A stretch of 64,000 bases of DNA from Sciurus carolinensis (lineage: Eukaryota; Chordata; Mammalia; Rodentia; Sciuridae). A program made the position numbers and the translations under genes. This document shows, piece by piece, positions 36,901 through 47,000 of the stretch. The stretch is from contig NC_062229.1 of NCBI RefSeq assembly GCF_902686445.1, positions 6,729,503-6,793,502 on the forward strand. Direction: 5' to 3'. Numbering within the stretch: the stretch's first letter is position 1; each line of letters starts with the position of its first letter. The notes under the pieces are model-generated. The model was not told where the DNA came from. It did no database searches and was given only the letters and a program-made list of their open reading frames with translations.

Positions 36901-38673
36901 AAATGCAAGCTGAGCCTCATCCCCAAATGAGGACGGGATCTGGGCCTTTCCATTTATTTTTTGAAGGATTGCGCCACATAACAGATGGGCGAGCAGACTT
37001 AGAAGAGGGATGCCAATGTCTGTCCTGCGACCGAATGTCCTTCATTGTCTAGGGTAAGAAAGTTAAGAGCAAATAATGCATGATTAAGGCGATCCCTGGT
37101 AGTGGTAAATGCAAGGGAAGAGGCCTTAAGGCGGGTAAGCCAGGTTTTTAAGGTGAGGTGTGCACGTTCCACAATGCCTTGACCTTGAGGGTTATATGGA
37201 ATTCCAGTAGTATGAGAGATTTGAAGAGTGACACAAAACTGTTTGAACTTGGTACTGGTATATGCAGGGCCATTATCTGTCTTAATATGTGCTGGCCTTT
37301 CCCATTATGGAAAAGGCTGAGACAAGATGAGAAAGGACATCCTTGGTAGCTTCTCCAGAATGCGGTGATGCAAAAATAAAGCCACTAAAGATATCTATGG
37401 AAACATGTATGTACTTTGTTTTTCCAAATTCAGGAAAGTGAGTAACATCCATCTGCCAAATCTGATTGGGCAGTAATCCTCGAGGGTTAACACCCAGATG
37501 TTGAATAGGAAGGGAGACAACGCAAGCAGGACATGCTTTTACAATTCCCCTTGCTTGTTGCCTGGTAATTTTACAAAGTAACTGAAGGCTCTGAGAATTT
37601 AAGTGGTGAAGGTTATGTAAACCTGTGGCCTCTTGGATAGATCCAATAAGAACTGGGAAAAGGGAGTGAGTGGCTGCATCATTCTGAGCATTACCCCGTG
37701 ATAGGGGACCAGGAAGATCAGAATGTGCTCTAATGTGTCCTAAGAAAAATGGATGTTTTCTAGCCTGAATTAGTTGTTGAAGCTGGTTAAACAAAAAGGC
37801 TGCATTGGAGGAAGCCTTAATGGTGGGTGAAATCTCCAATAGGGGCACAGAGTGGGCAATGTAAGCACTGTCTGTATAAATATTAACAGGTTTATCAAAA
37901 AATGTCATAAAGACTTGTGTTATAGCAAACAATTCTACAAGCTGTGCTGATGGATAAGCAGTGTCAAAGGTGGTGGGCTGATTATCAATAACAAAGGCTG
38001 CATGGCCGTTGCTGGAGCCATCTGTAAAAACAGTAAGTGCTTGTGGAATAGGAGCCTTCCGAGTAACCCGAGGAAAAATAAATGGATGTAATTGCGCAAA
38101 ATGCAAAAGGGGGTCATTGGGAAGGTGGTTATCAATTGTTCCCAAAAAGTCTGATAGGGCAATACCCCATTCATCCCTTGTCTGTAGTAAAAATTGGGTC
38201 TGATCCTTAGTGTATGGAATCAGAATGCTATCAGGGTCTTTGCCAAAATGTTGTCGAGAAAGCAGGCGACCTTTAATAATGATAGAAGCTACCTGAGCAG
38301 GATAGACAGCAATAACTTTAGAGGATGTGGTGGGCAAATGAACCCAAAGCAAGGGGCAACCTTTATTTTTAAAATGTGGATCCCGCTGCCAGAATAGTCC
38401 CGTGGGTGTATGAGGGGTGTGTAATATAACCAAAACCAAAGGAAGGTTATAAGATATTTGTGTAACAAATTGTTGAACAATGGCTTCTGTGACTTGAATT
38501 AATGCTTGCCGCGCCTCAGGAGTAAGCTCTCGAGGAGAAGAAGGGTCAGAATCTCCCCTTAAAATATCATTAAGAGGCAAAAGCACATAGGTGGGTAGTT
38601 TTAAATATGGTCTTAGCCATTGGATATCCCCTAGTAATTTTTGGAAATCATGGAGTGTGGAGATGGTCCACAC
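36900..38673 (-). pseudogene. RNase H and integrase of inner provirus
   Basis: A 463-codon frame (37282-38673) spans the connection domain, RNase H (TDGSSNGHA and YTDSAYIAH metal-binding stretches), the integrase zinc finger (HHLN ... CPAC) and the first half of the catalytic core (QMDVTHF). It breaks at about 37290. The rest of the core, with TDNGPAYTS and IVERAH, continues in another frame to about 36930. An in-frame stop lies near 36925. Confidence 0.87.
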
Positions 38674-39408
38674 GCAATTGTATATTAGGGATTTGAATTT
38701 GATTAGTTTGAAGTTAGAGGCCCAAGTAGGTGTAGGGGTCCTGTGTCTGAACCTTATCAGGGGCTATCTGAAGTCCAAGGCAGTGAGGGCCTTATAGAGA
38801 TCCAAATAACAATTGTTAAGATCATAGGTATTAGGTGCAGCGATTAACAAATCATCCATATAATGTAATATATAAACTTGTGGCCACCGTTCTCTCACAG
38901 GGTCTACTGCTTGAGCTACATATTTTTGGCAAAGACTAGGGCTGTTAGCCATACCATGGGGAAGGACCTTCCATTGAAATCTTTGCATAGGGTCCTGAAA
39001 ATTGATGCGGGGGAGGCTGAAAGCAAAATAGGGTCTGTCATCAGGATGTAAAGGAATAGTAAAAAAGCAATCTTTTAAGTCAATGACAATTTTATAATAG
39101 TCCCTAGGAATAGCTACCGGTGTAGGGATGCCTGGCTGTAGTGCCCCCATCAGGGGCATAACCTTATTGATAGCACGCAAATCCTGCAAAAGGCGCCATT
39201 TGCCTGATTTCTTCTTAATAACAAAAATAGGAATGTTCCAGGGCGAGGTTGAGGGTTCCACATGGCCGGCTGTCAACTGTTCCTGTACTAACATGGAGGC
39301 AGCCTCTAATTTTTCTTGGGTAAGAGGCCACTGATCCACCCACACAGGAGTTTGAATTCCCAAAAAAATTTTGTCTGCATGGGGTACAGGAGGGTCAGGG
39401 ACCGACAC
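38674..39408 (-). pseudogene. Reverse transcriptase of inner provirus
   Basis: A 214-codon frame (38764-39408) holds the fingers and palm, with [14 protein letters not shown], a [11 protein letters not shown] stretch with the first catalytic Asp, LPHGMANSP, and YMDD. The frame is lost before the thumb (38674-38763), so the polymerase is not continuous with RNase H. Confidence 0.87.
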
Positions 39409-39419
39409 TAAAAATCCAC

Positions 39420-40400
39420 ATACCCAAGTCCAAATTTGTCTGTTTTTTGTATGGGCTGTACAGGCTCAACCTGTCCTTGTCCTAGCCTCCCAAGGCCTGT
39501 ACCAGGGATAAAGCCCATACGAAGCATTTGATGAGTGACTAAAGATTTGGGACTAGCAAGAATAACTTTCATTTGGCTTAGAATGTCTCATCCCCAAAGG
39601 TTGACAGGGAGATCAGGAACAACAAAGGGGGTAACATTTCCTTTATTTCCTGTGTTATCTTTTGTATCAGTCCAATTGAGTGCCCTGGAGCTAACTAAGG
39701 GGTTTTTTGATTGCCCTATTCCTTTAAGGTCAGTTAGAGATGAGGTGAGGGGCCATTCTGATGGCCAATATTTTTGAGAAATAACTGTGGCGTCCGCACC
39801 AGTATCTAGGATCCCTTGGAATTTCTTTCCTTCAATAAATAAAGTAAGAGTGGGTTTTTTGTGGGAGATAGGTTGGACTCAATATACATCAGGGGAACCT
39901 AAAGAGGCTGTGTTTCAGTGGTGAATTTTGGGTGGCGGGAGTGTTTCCTGAATTGAGGGGAAGGAGTATTAATTGTGCAATTCTTGTTCCTGCAGGGATG
40001 GCCACTATTCCGTTAATAGCTGTGGCCAGTATTTTAATTTCTCCAGTGTAATCATTATCAATGATGCCAGGGAAGACCTGAACACCTTGAAAGGTGGTAG
40101 AAGCTCTCCCAAGAATAAGAGCACACATATGAGGTGGAAGGGGGCCTACAACCCCAGTGGGTATTATTTGGGGTCCTTGCATAGAGTCTAATATTGTATC
40201 GGTGGAGGCACAGAGGTCCAATCCTGCACTGTCTGGGGTAGCGTGTTGGAGGGAGGTGATTGTGGAGAAGGACAGGGGGCCTGGATTGGGTTGGGAGTCT
40301 GAGAGGGAACAAACCTTATTGCCCCTGGGTTTGTTCTGGGGGCGGTTGGCGCCAGGGGCTGGCCCCAAGAGGAGTTTCCTGAGAAGTTAGAAGGAATAGG
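39420..40400 (-). pseudogene. dUTPase and aspartic protease of inner provirus
   Basis: The 39889-40368 frame (159 codons) carries dUTPase motifs: DSAGLDLCA, then the GLILGRAS-type and PGIIDNDYTGEI stretches, then GTRIAQL. The protease follows in a different reading (LDTGADATVIS at about 39790-39815, NLWG near 39600) with stops. The dUTPase keeps dUTP out of viral DNA and the protease matures the polyproteins. A pro frame with this order is typical of betaretroviruses. Confidence 0.85.
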
Positions 40401-40419
40401 CTGTCCAAGGGCATTGATC

Positions 40420-41631
40420 CTGGATCTACACTCCTTGGCCCAGTGGCGACCTTTACCACATTTATGGCAAAGGGTGAGCGGAGTGGTTTAGCCCCTGTTT
40501 GAGGAGATATGGGTCCTTGACCCAGTCTCCCTGTTGGGCACTGTCACGCAAAATGGCCAGGTTGTTTGCAAGTAAAGCAAGTACGTGGGCCAGGGTTGTG
40601 AAGGGCCTTGGTGAAGGTGGAGCCAATAGCGAGACCCATGGCATGGGCTGTTCCTACCCCGGCACACAGCCTAATGAAGTCAGAAAGGTCCCCTTTATCT
40701 TTATGGGGCCGAAGAACATCTTGACATATTGGGGTGGCATTTTCAAAGGCAAGATATTTTACAAAGGAGCTCTCGCTTTCACTTGGTCCAAGTAAGCGCT
40801 CCGCAGCTAGATTAAGCCGGGCAACAAAGTCACTGTAAGGCTCGTCAGGACCCTGATGAATTTTTGCTAGGGAGGTGGTGGCCGAGTCCTTTTGAGGGAG
40901 CCGTCTCCAAGCATGCAAACCAGCAGTTTGAACCTGTGCTAGAAGCCCAGTAGGGAAGTGGGGAAAAAATGTCTGGGGGGGGGGCAGTAGGTCCCTGAAG
41001 GGCCAGAGCACAAAAGGTAGGGGTTGTATAAGAGGGAAGTGGATTTTTAAGAGGTGGCAGGTCTGGAGAATGGTGTTGAGCCGCTGCCCCCTCCAGGGTA
41101 TCCTCCTCCTCTGAGGTCACCTTATCATAGGGATTTAAAACCTGGATAAATCTTAGGGGGATTTTTAGGGGACTCTTTTGGTAAGGTGGGGTCTGGGAGG
41201 GTCCCGGGGTCTGGGAGGGTCCCAGGGTCCTGAGAAGGCTGAGTAGGTGGCATTTGAATACTAACTGAACTGCATGCCGAGGGGGGGCAAGAGGTGGATT
41301 GCATTGCCTGCTTCACAATTTTTACAAGTTTTAAAGTACCACTATCAAAGGGTGAACTTTTAAGAATCTCATTAATTAAATTCCAATAAGAAAAGGCAGT
41401 GACAGGCACCTTTTGAGGACCAAAAGTCTCATAATAATCTTTGAGGCAGTCTCCTACTCTGAGCCACCTTTTACCATCAATTGACCCCTTGAGGGGAAAC
41501 CAAGGACACAAATTCTCTATGTATGAAAAGAATAATTTTAAGTCCTTTTTCTTAACACGTGCTCCCTGAGTCTTGAGGGCTTCCTTGAGACCCGACAAAA
41601 ACAAATCATGTGATGAAACTGCTTGTCCCAT
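40420..41631 (-). pseudogene. gag of inner provirus, internally shortened
   Basis: Matrix begins at 41631 with MGQ, whose glycine is the usual myristoylation site, and the first frame is 168 codons. A small tandem repeat codes for a duplicated GTLPDP segment near 41190-41230. The capsid C-terminal domain with the major homology region ([14 protein letters not shown]) lies in the 40544-41011 frame. The first zinc knuckle ([11 protein letters not shown]) is broken by a stop and the second (CHKCGKGRHWAKEC) is in another frame. At about 1.2 kb it is far below the usual gag size. The N-terminal capsid domain seems deleted. Confidence 0.85.
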
Positions 41632-41770
41632 GGTGTGTCACTCACCTTGCGTCGGCCTCACTCTCCTCCTGGATCTGACTCCCGGTCGCGTTTACCGAGG
41701 CGATCCCGAATCCTGCTTGGCCAAGGCTTCCCCGGAGGGCGGCGTTCGCTTCTCAGACAAAGGCTCGAGT

Positions 41771-41788
41771 CAACCATGTTGGGCGCCA
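41771..41788 (-). other. Primer binding site of inner provirus (tRNA-Lys type)
   Basis: The minus strand reads TGGCGCCCAACATGG two bases after the 5' LTR. This fits the lysine tRNA (Lys1,2) primer used by type D betaretroviruses, with changes toward the 3' end. Confidence 0.8.
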
Positions 41789-41790
41789 AC

Positions 41791-42242
41791 TGTCCCGACC
41801 CACGGGACATCAACGCAGGGGCAAACCTAAGAGAGAAGGAATGAAGGGACAAGAGACACAGGGAGTGACAGCTAACAGGAATTCTGATCAAGCTGCAAAT
41901 TTTTATTGATCTCAAGGGTATTTATGCTGAGGGAATGAGGATTATGATGAGACACAGGTTGGTTGGCTGTGTTTTTCTTTTGGACTCCTGATAAGGTGCA
42001 AGTTCACGCCGGTGGGAAGGTGAAATCCCGGAAGAGAAGCGGGGGTGGGCCATAGGCAGAACTATCAGCTGAGAGTGGGGAGGGGGCGCGCTCCGGGAAT
42101 CATCAGCCTTCAGCTGCAGGGTGCCTGAGTCAGCTGCAGGGTGTTTGTGCAGGGGAGGCAACCACAAAATGTTCCCTGGGCTGCTGCTTATCATATAGAT
42201 CAGAACGTCCTCAGAATGAGAACTTCTTCTTGGTCCCTGACA
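41791..42242 (-). repeat. 5' LTR of inner provirus
   Basis: 452 bp, TG to CA, nearly identical to 35744-36198. It is followed on the plus strand by the GTGAAG duplication and then the dUTPase of the outer provirus. Confidence 0.94.
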
Positions 42243-42248
42243 GTGAAG

Positions 42249-42612
42249 AAGGAAGGATTTTTATTTCTCCTGTAAAATCAGGGTCTATAACTCCAGGGAC
42301 AATATTTAATCCTTTTAAAGCAAAAGAACTCCTCCCCAGAACTAGTCCCACTGTTCCTTTAGGTAATGAGCCGATAACTGAAGTTGGTATTGGTTGTACT
42401 CCCATCTCTGGAGTTAATACTGCTCTGGCAGAGGCACAGAGGTCCAATCCTGCCCTTCCTCTTGTTTGCCTAGTTGGGGAGTCAAGCGGTAATGGGTCTG
42501 AGGTACGGACTGGATAGCCCCGTATATTTTTGGGCCCCAAGGCCAGGGACCCTGATTCCCATTTTTGTAGGTAAAGGATTAGCATTTTTGTCTCTAGTTG
42601 ATTTACAGTCAC
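42249..42612 (-). pseudogene. dUTPase N-terminal part of outer provirus
   Basis: The frame carries AGLDLCASA, the GLVLGRSS stretch and PGVIDPDFTGEI, in betaretroviral order. It is cut at the GTGAAG duplication by the inner provirus. The remaining dUTPase motif and the protease are at 35131-35737. Confidence 0.87.
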
Positions 42613-44008
42613 TTGCCCAGTGTTTCCCTTTTTTACATCGGGGACATAATTTTGGCACAGGACCCTGGGGGCAGTCCTTTTTTATGTGTCCATATTGTTT
42701 ACACCGATAACACTGTTGGCCTGGGTGGGAGTTGGCATTGCCTCTAAGACCCTGTGCAAGTGCTGCAGCCATCACCTGACCTTCAACAAAAGCCTCATTA
42801 ATATCCCTACAAGCCTTTAAATAGGCTCCAAGGTCTTTGTTTTTCCAAGGTCTTATTGGTTCTTTACACCATTTATTTGCTTGCTCATATGCAAGCTGTT
42901 TGACTAAAGGCATAGCCTGGTATACATCTCCAAATATACGTCCTGCTGTTTGAATCAATCTGTCTACAAAATTGGCATAGGGTTCAATGTTGCCTTGGAT
43001 AACGTTAGATAACTGTTCTTGAAGATTGCCAGCACCTGAAAGTGTTTTCCAAGCTTTAGTGGCAGCAGCACTAATTTGTTGATACACACCAGGGTGGAAA
43101 TTAATCTTATTACCTTGCCCTTCATATGGTCCTTGGCCTGTCAGCATGTCCAGATTCCATTGAGGATTACCCGCATCTGCATTACATCAGGCAGTATCAG
43201 AACGTAACTCCTGGTTAGCCACCTACCACATGAGATATTTTCCCCCAGATAAACATGCTTTTGCTAAATTACCCCAATCAGTCAGAGTAAGATTTTGACT
43301 TGCAACATTCTATAATAAAGAAATGGTAAATGCAGCTTGTACTCCATAGGACATAACTGCCTCTTTTAACAGTTTCACTAATTTTATATCTAATATTTGA
43401 TGGTATCTCTGATTGTTTTGATCTTCAAATACTGGGAATAGTGGGAACACTGATCGAGATTCTACATCAGTCCACTGTCTGGGGGCCGCCCCTGTGCATC
43501 AAGTACATGTGCCCCTACAACATGGAAAAGAGTGGTGACCTGGATTATATGCTGGAGGGCATGGTGTGGTAGGGGCTAAATGCTACTGAGAGAACTTCTT
43601 TTCTAGCTCTGTCTCAGATAGTTCCTGTTCTTCAGAGTCACATCCTGTTCTGATTCTGAACATCTACTTTCTCTTTCAAAGCTCAACTTAATTGTTCTTC
43701 TTTTACAGTTTCTAATATCTCTTCCCCTTCTCTTAGCTCTTCTTGAAATTTTGGTTTTTTGGAAGTCAGACAGAAACGAACTAATGTCCATATAGGAGAG
43801 GCATTTTTTCATTTTGTTTATGGAGGTCCTTTCCCCAATGCTCCCACTGAGGGACAGTAAGGAGCCCTTCTTCTAAGAACCAAGCACAGGCTTCTTTTAT
43901 AGTTTTAAGGAATGTCCACGCAGTTTTAGACTTTAACGGAGTTCCATTTTCTCTTAACAATGCCTTAGGTGAGCCTTCCATGCGAATCCGTGAAATTTCC
44001 AATCCCAT
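42482..44008 (-). pseudogene. gag of outer provirus
   Basis: A likely start at 44008 begins MGLEISRI, with a glycine fit for myristoylation. The frame opens 17 codons earlier, but that extension is not needed. The matrix frame ends near 43781. The middle part (43147-43780) is broken by stops. A 221-codon frame (42482-43147) holds the capsid C-terminal domain and two CCHC zinc knuckles (CYRCKQYGHIKKDC and CPRCKKGKHWASDC), the nucleocapsid RNA-binding motifs. The total of about 1.5 kb is shorter than a complete betaretroviral gag. Confidence 0.85.
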
Positions 44009-44296
44009 GGCTATAATGTGGACTCTCTGATCACCACCACAACAACAAACAGAAACCAAACAAGATAAAGTAACAAAAATATTAACACAATTAACACCTT
44101 ACACACATTCATTTACTACAGGACGTCCTTTGCTGTCTCTTGGGACAGCCTTCTGTTAAGTTCCCTCACTAAGGGAGCCTTCCATTAGTACCTTAAGACC
44201 ACTGTTTCCTCGAATAGAGAAACCTGCTAGTTGACTGCTAGTTGACTGTGCTAGTGAAAAATTTTCTCCTTTATTACTTACCTGAGCACTCACCGT

Positions 44297-44314
44297 TCCC
44301 CGTACGGACCACCA
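44297..44314 (-). other. Primer binding site of outer provirus (tRNA-Ile type)
   Basis: The minus strand reads TGGTGGTCCGTACGGGGA two bases after the LTR. As I recall the 3' end of tRNA-Ile, this matches at 17 of 18 positions. Lys or Phe primers would be more usual in class II elements. Confidence 0.65.
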
Positions 44315-44316
44315 AA

Positions 44317-44569
44317 TGTCGCCATCCAGCGGGACATAAAGACACGTACACCTCAGATTGTCATGAAGGAGCTTCTTTTTTCTTTATTCGAATAAATCCC
44401 TCTATATATAAGCAGTCTCATGCATAAGCAATTTCGATTAGATATGTCCACGCAATCATGTTAAAGGTCAAGCAATCACGAGCTCAAGCATACATGTAGC
44501 CAAATGTAATAGCTTCCTGTTTTTCTCCAGGCATACCAAGCATGCCCTTTGGCTCCCTGCCAGCCCACA
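44317..44569 (-). repeat. 5' LTR of outer provirus
   Basis: 253 bp. On the minus strand it has a TATATATA box near 44401-44408 and AATAAA near 44380, both better preserved than in the 3' LTR. Confidence 0.93.
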
Positions 44570-44575
44570 CTTTTT

Positions 44576-46149
44576 CTGCCCAGTGGCTTTTCCTGGGACT
44601 TGTTCACAAATCTACCATGCTTCTGGTAAATTTTGGTGCTCTTTTCAAGTTCTAAATGAACCTGTCACTTTTTAGCTAAAGATGTTAGGATGATTGCTTC
44701 AATTTTAAAGATGAAGGTATGTCCTATATACACAGGCATAAATAATACTCTTTAAAATATTATCTGAAGTACTGTGGTAGTTAGCTTTCTGTTGCTGGAA
44801 CACATAGCTGAGAGATTTATTTTGTCTGATGGCTTCAGAGGTTGTGTTTTATGCTGACATGGCCTGTTGCTTTCAGCCAGTGACAATGGTACATCATGGA
44901 GAGAGAGCATAGCAGAGGTTCAGTCATGTCAGTCAGAACATGAAATCAGGTAAAGGGAAGGAATGGAATCTCAATGCCCCCTTCAAGGGCAGGTGCCCTG
45001 TGACCAGCTCCCTTCCACTGTTTCGATGACCACAGCATCCTCGTCATTATCATAACACTTGATGGTGTTGTTCCAATGATGAGAAATGGACAGACCAAAT
45101 CAGCCATCACAGTGCTGGAAACCTGGAGACCTCATGGTGACCTCTTCTGTTGGGAATTTGTGTGTCCTGCCTAGGAGAGAAGTGGTCATTGGAGCAAACA
45201 GAAATGGGAGAGAAAGAGAAAAGGACTGTAGGATTAGAACTGCAGATTTTAAGGGGGCAGTGGATGTCTTGTGACAAAATTAAGCATAGGCATCTCTGCA
45301 AAGTGTTGAAAATCTACAGGAGAAACCAATTAATTACATAAATTATATTTCTGAGAAGTATTTAAGTATTTAGCAAACCTGCTCGAGTACTCAGTGCCTT
45401 TTATGGATTGTTCAGGCATAGAAAAGAACAGAAAATAATATGGACTGGCTGGGTACCCACCAAATTATTAAATATACAACTTCATCATCATCACTTTAAA
45501 TATTACTGTTGAAATCAATAATAGATGCAGAACTGAAGGCTTTTTTTTTAAATAGCCATTTTTCTTCTTGCCTCTCCACAGCAGAACCAAGGCATTATCT
45601 TGATGTACATAATTTACCCATGACTTTCATGGCTGTGTTATTATTCTTTCTAAAGTAATTGCATACTTCATGTTAAAACTGAAAATAAACACTATGATCC
45701 TGTTCACTTTATTTTATTGTAGATTTTTTTACTTCATGTGTATTTTATTTTGATTGTTTTCTTTACTTCATTAATGTTAACTACCAAAGACTCTTACACA
45801 ATACTGTGAATGTGTCGATTTTCTATCTGATTGATATTAATGGTGTTTGCCATTTCCCCTTTGTAGACTTCATACACAAATAGACACATATACTATAGGA
45901 AACCTTGTACAGGGAAATCCATCAGGTTAATCTGACATCAGCATGTGAAGGAGAGGAGTGAGGGGAAATGTGTAATCATACCTTCAAAAAATGTACATAA
46001 ATAGTATAAGGATACATGGAGCTGAGTTAGTAGAACCTCAAATTGGATAAACTGGGAAAGTGTAAGTGATCATAATCATTTTTATAATGTCTGTGCTGTG
46101 GTTTTAATTCAAAATATTCTGTGTTTTCATAAAGAGGAACTGTTAAGAC
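44576..46149. other. Continuation of unit D beyond the provirus
   Basis: No gene is seen. A copy of the dispersed repeat is at about 44765-44965. The rest is AT-rich with poly-T and poly-A runs. Confidence 0.6.
44765..44965. repeat. Dispersed repeat copy, unit D
   Basis: It starts 'gtagttagctttctgttgct' and has TTTATTTTGTCTGATGGCTT and an AGAGGTTCAGTC box. It is related to 2728-3020 and 10908-11070. The family is unidentified. Confidence 0.5.
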
Positions 46150-47000
46150 AAAGAAGGAAGCCTGCTGGGTCAGCCTGGCCTGTGCGTCCTTCCCCCAGGT
46201 CCCTCATCACCAGCACACAGAGAGGACATCGAAGTCCTGCAGGGAGGTATGGGAGGAGAGAAAAGGGGAAGCCCACCCACACCTGTCCCCTCTGCCACCA
46301 CAATTGTAATTCTGTTTGAGAGAGGCAGAATTCTTGCTCAAGAACAAGAAGTTTGCTGCCCTTATACAGAGGGAGGAGACTAGCTGAATCAGAGTTTCAC
46401 TGAGGAATTTCTTGATGGATCCAAATAAGCTGTCTCATTGATGGCAGCTGAGAAAGGGCCCTATGGGGACTCAGTTTCCACCACCTTCTGCATGACCTTT
46501 CCTGACAGTTTACCAGGATGAAACTGTAGTGGATGCTTGCCTCATCTCCAAAGTCCAGTCTAAGTGACCTTGGGTTTCCTGGCTGGTGTCATTGTGGGAA
46601 GATGTCTGTCATCTCTCCTGAATGCTGGGTGGACACAGAAGATCTGTCCTCTCAAAGGCAAAGGGACAGTGCAGCCCTGAGCTCTGTGTCACAGACATAA
46701 TCTATGAGGGTCACTCAGCTATTGTTTGTTTTATGACTGGTCATTCACAGAGTATTTATAGTTCCTGTGTCCCTGCGGCCTCAATTTCCAACTCTCCTTG
46801 TCAGGTCAATGTTGTTACTGTTATTTGGATCCTAAGGAAATGCAAATCCTTCAAGGCCAGTAATCTAGAAGGGAAGGTTAGGATGGCTGAAACCTTGTTT
46901 TGCCAAGCCAGGGGACTCATGTACCGCTTGGCCCCTTTCTATTGGCTTCCATTTCTTGTACCTGGCGTGCACACATGTCCCCTGCTTCTCTCACTCAATT
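46150..47000. repeat. Low-copy block shared with 24780-25590
   Basis: Shared landmarks are 'gaattcttgctcaagaa', 'accttctgcatgacctttcctgacag' and 'cctgtgtccctgcggcctca'. Open frames here are not the same as in the other copy, so coding is not supported. Confidence 0.45.

Larger units (their letters stand above)
35738..42248 (-). mobile_element. Inner provirus: type D betaretrovirus-like ERV, env-deleted, nested
   Basis: A minus-strand element at 35744-42242 (about 6.5 kb) has a perfect 6-bp duplication GTGAAG at 35738-35743 and 42243-42248. It lies inside the dUTPase gene of the outer provirus. In transcription sense it has 5' LTR, Lys-type primer site, gag, dUTPase-protease, pol, a small remnant in place of env, CTE, polypurine tract and 3' LTR. 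The LTRs differ at about 20 of 455 positions by eye (4-5 percent), less than the outer LTRs, as nesting requires. Every gene has at least one lesion. Confidence 0.94.
31940..44575 (-). mobile_element. Outer provirus: class II (betaretrovirus-like) ERV, env-deleted
   Basis: A minus-strand element at 31946-44569 is flanked by a perfect 6-bp duplication CTTTTT (31940-31945 and 44570-44575). In transcription sense the order is 5' LTR, primer site, gag, dUTPase-protease, reverse transcriptase, RNase H, integrase, short remnant, CTE-like block, polypurine tract, 3' LTR. Without the nested element its length is about 6.1 kb, against 8-10 kb for complete betaretroviruses, because env is missing. The two LTRs differ at roughly 25 sites by eye (about 10 percent), so it is the older element. 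All genes carry stops or frameshifts. Confidence 0.93.

Noticed and set aside
31946..44569. One single 12.6-kb provirus with duplicated genes
   Set aside because: Internal LTRs, a second primer site, a second polypurine tract and a GTGAAG duplication show two nested elements.
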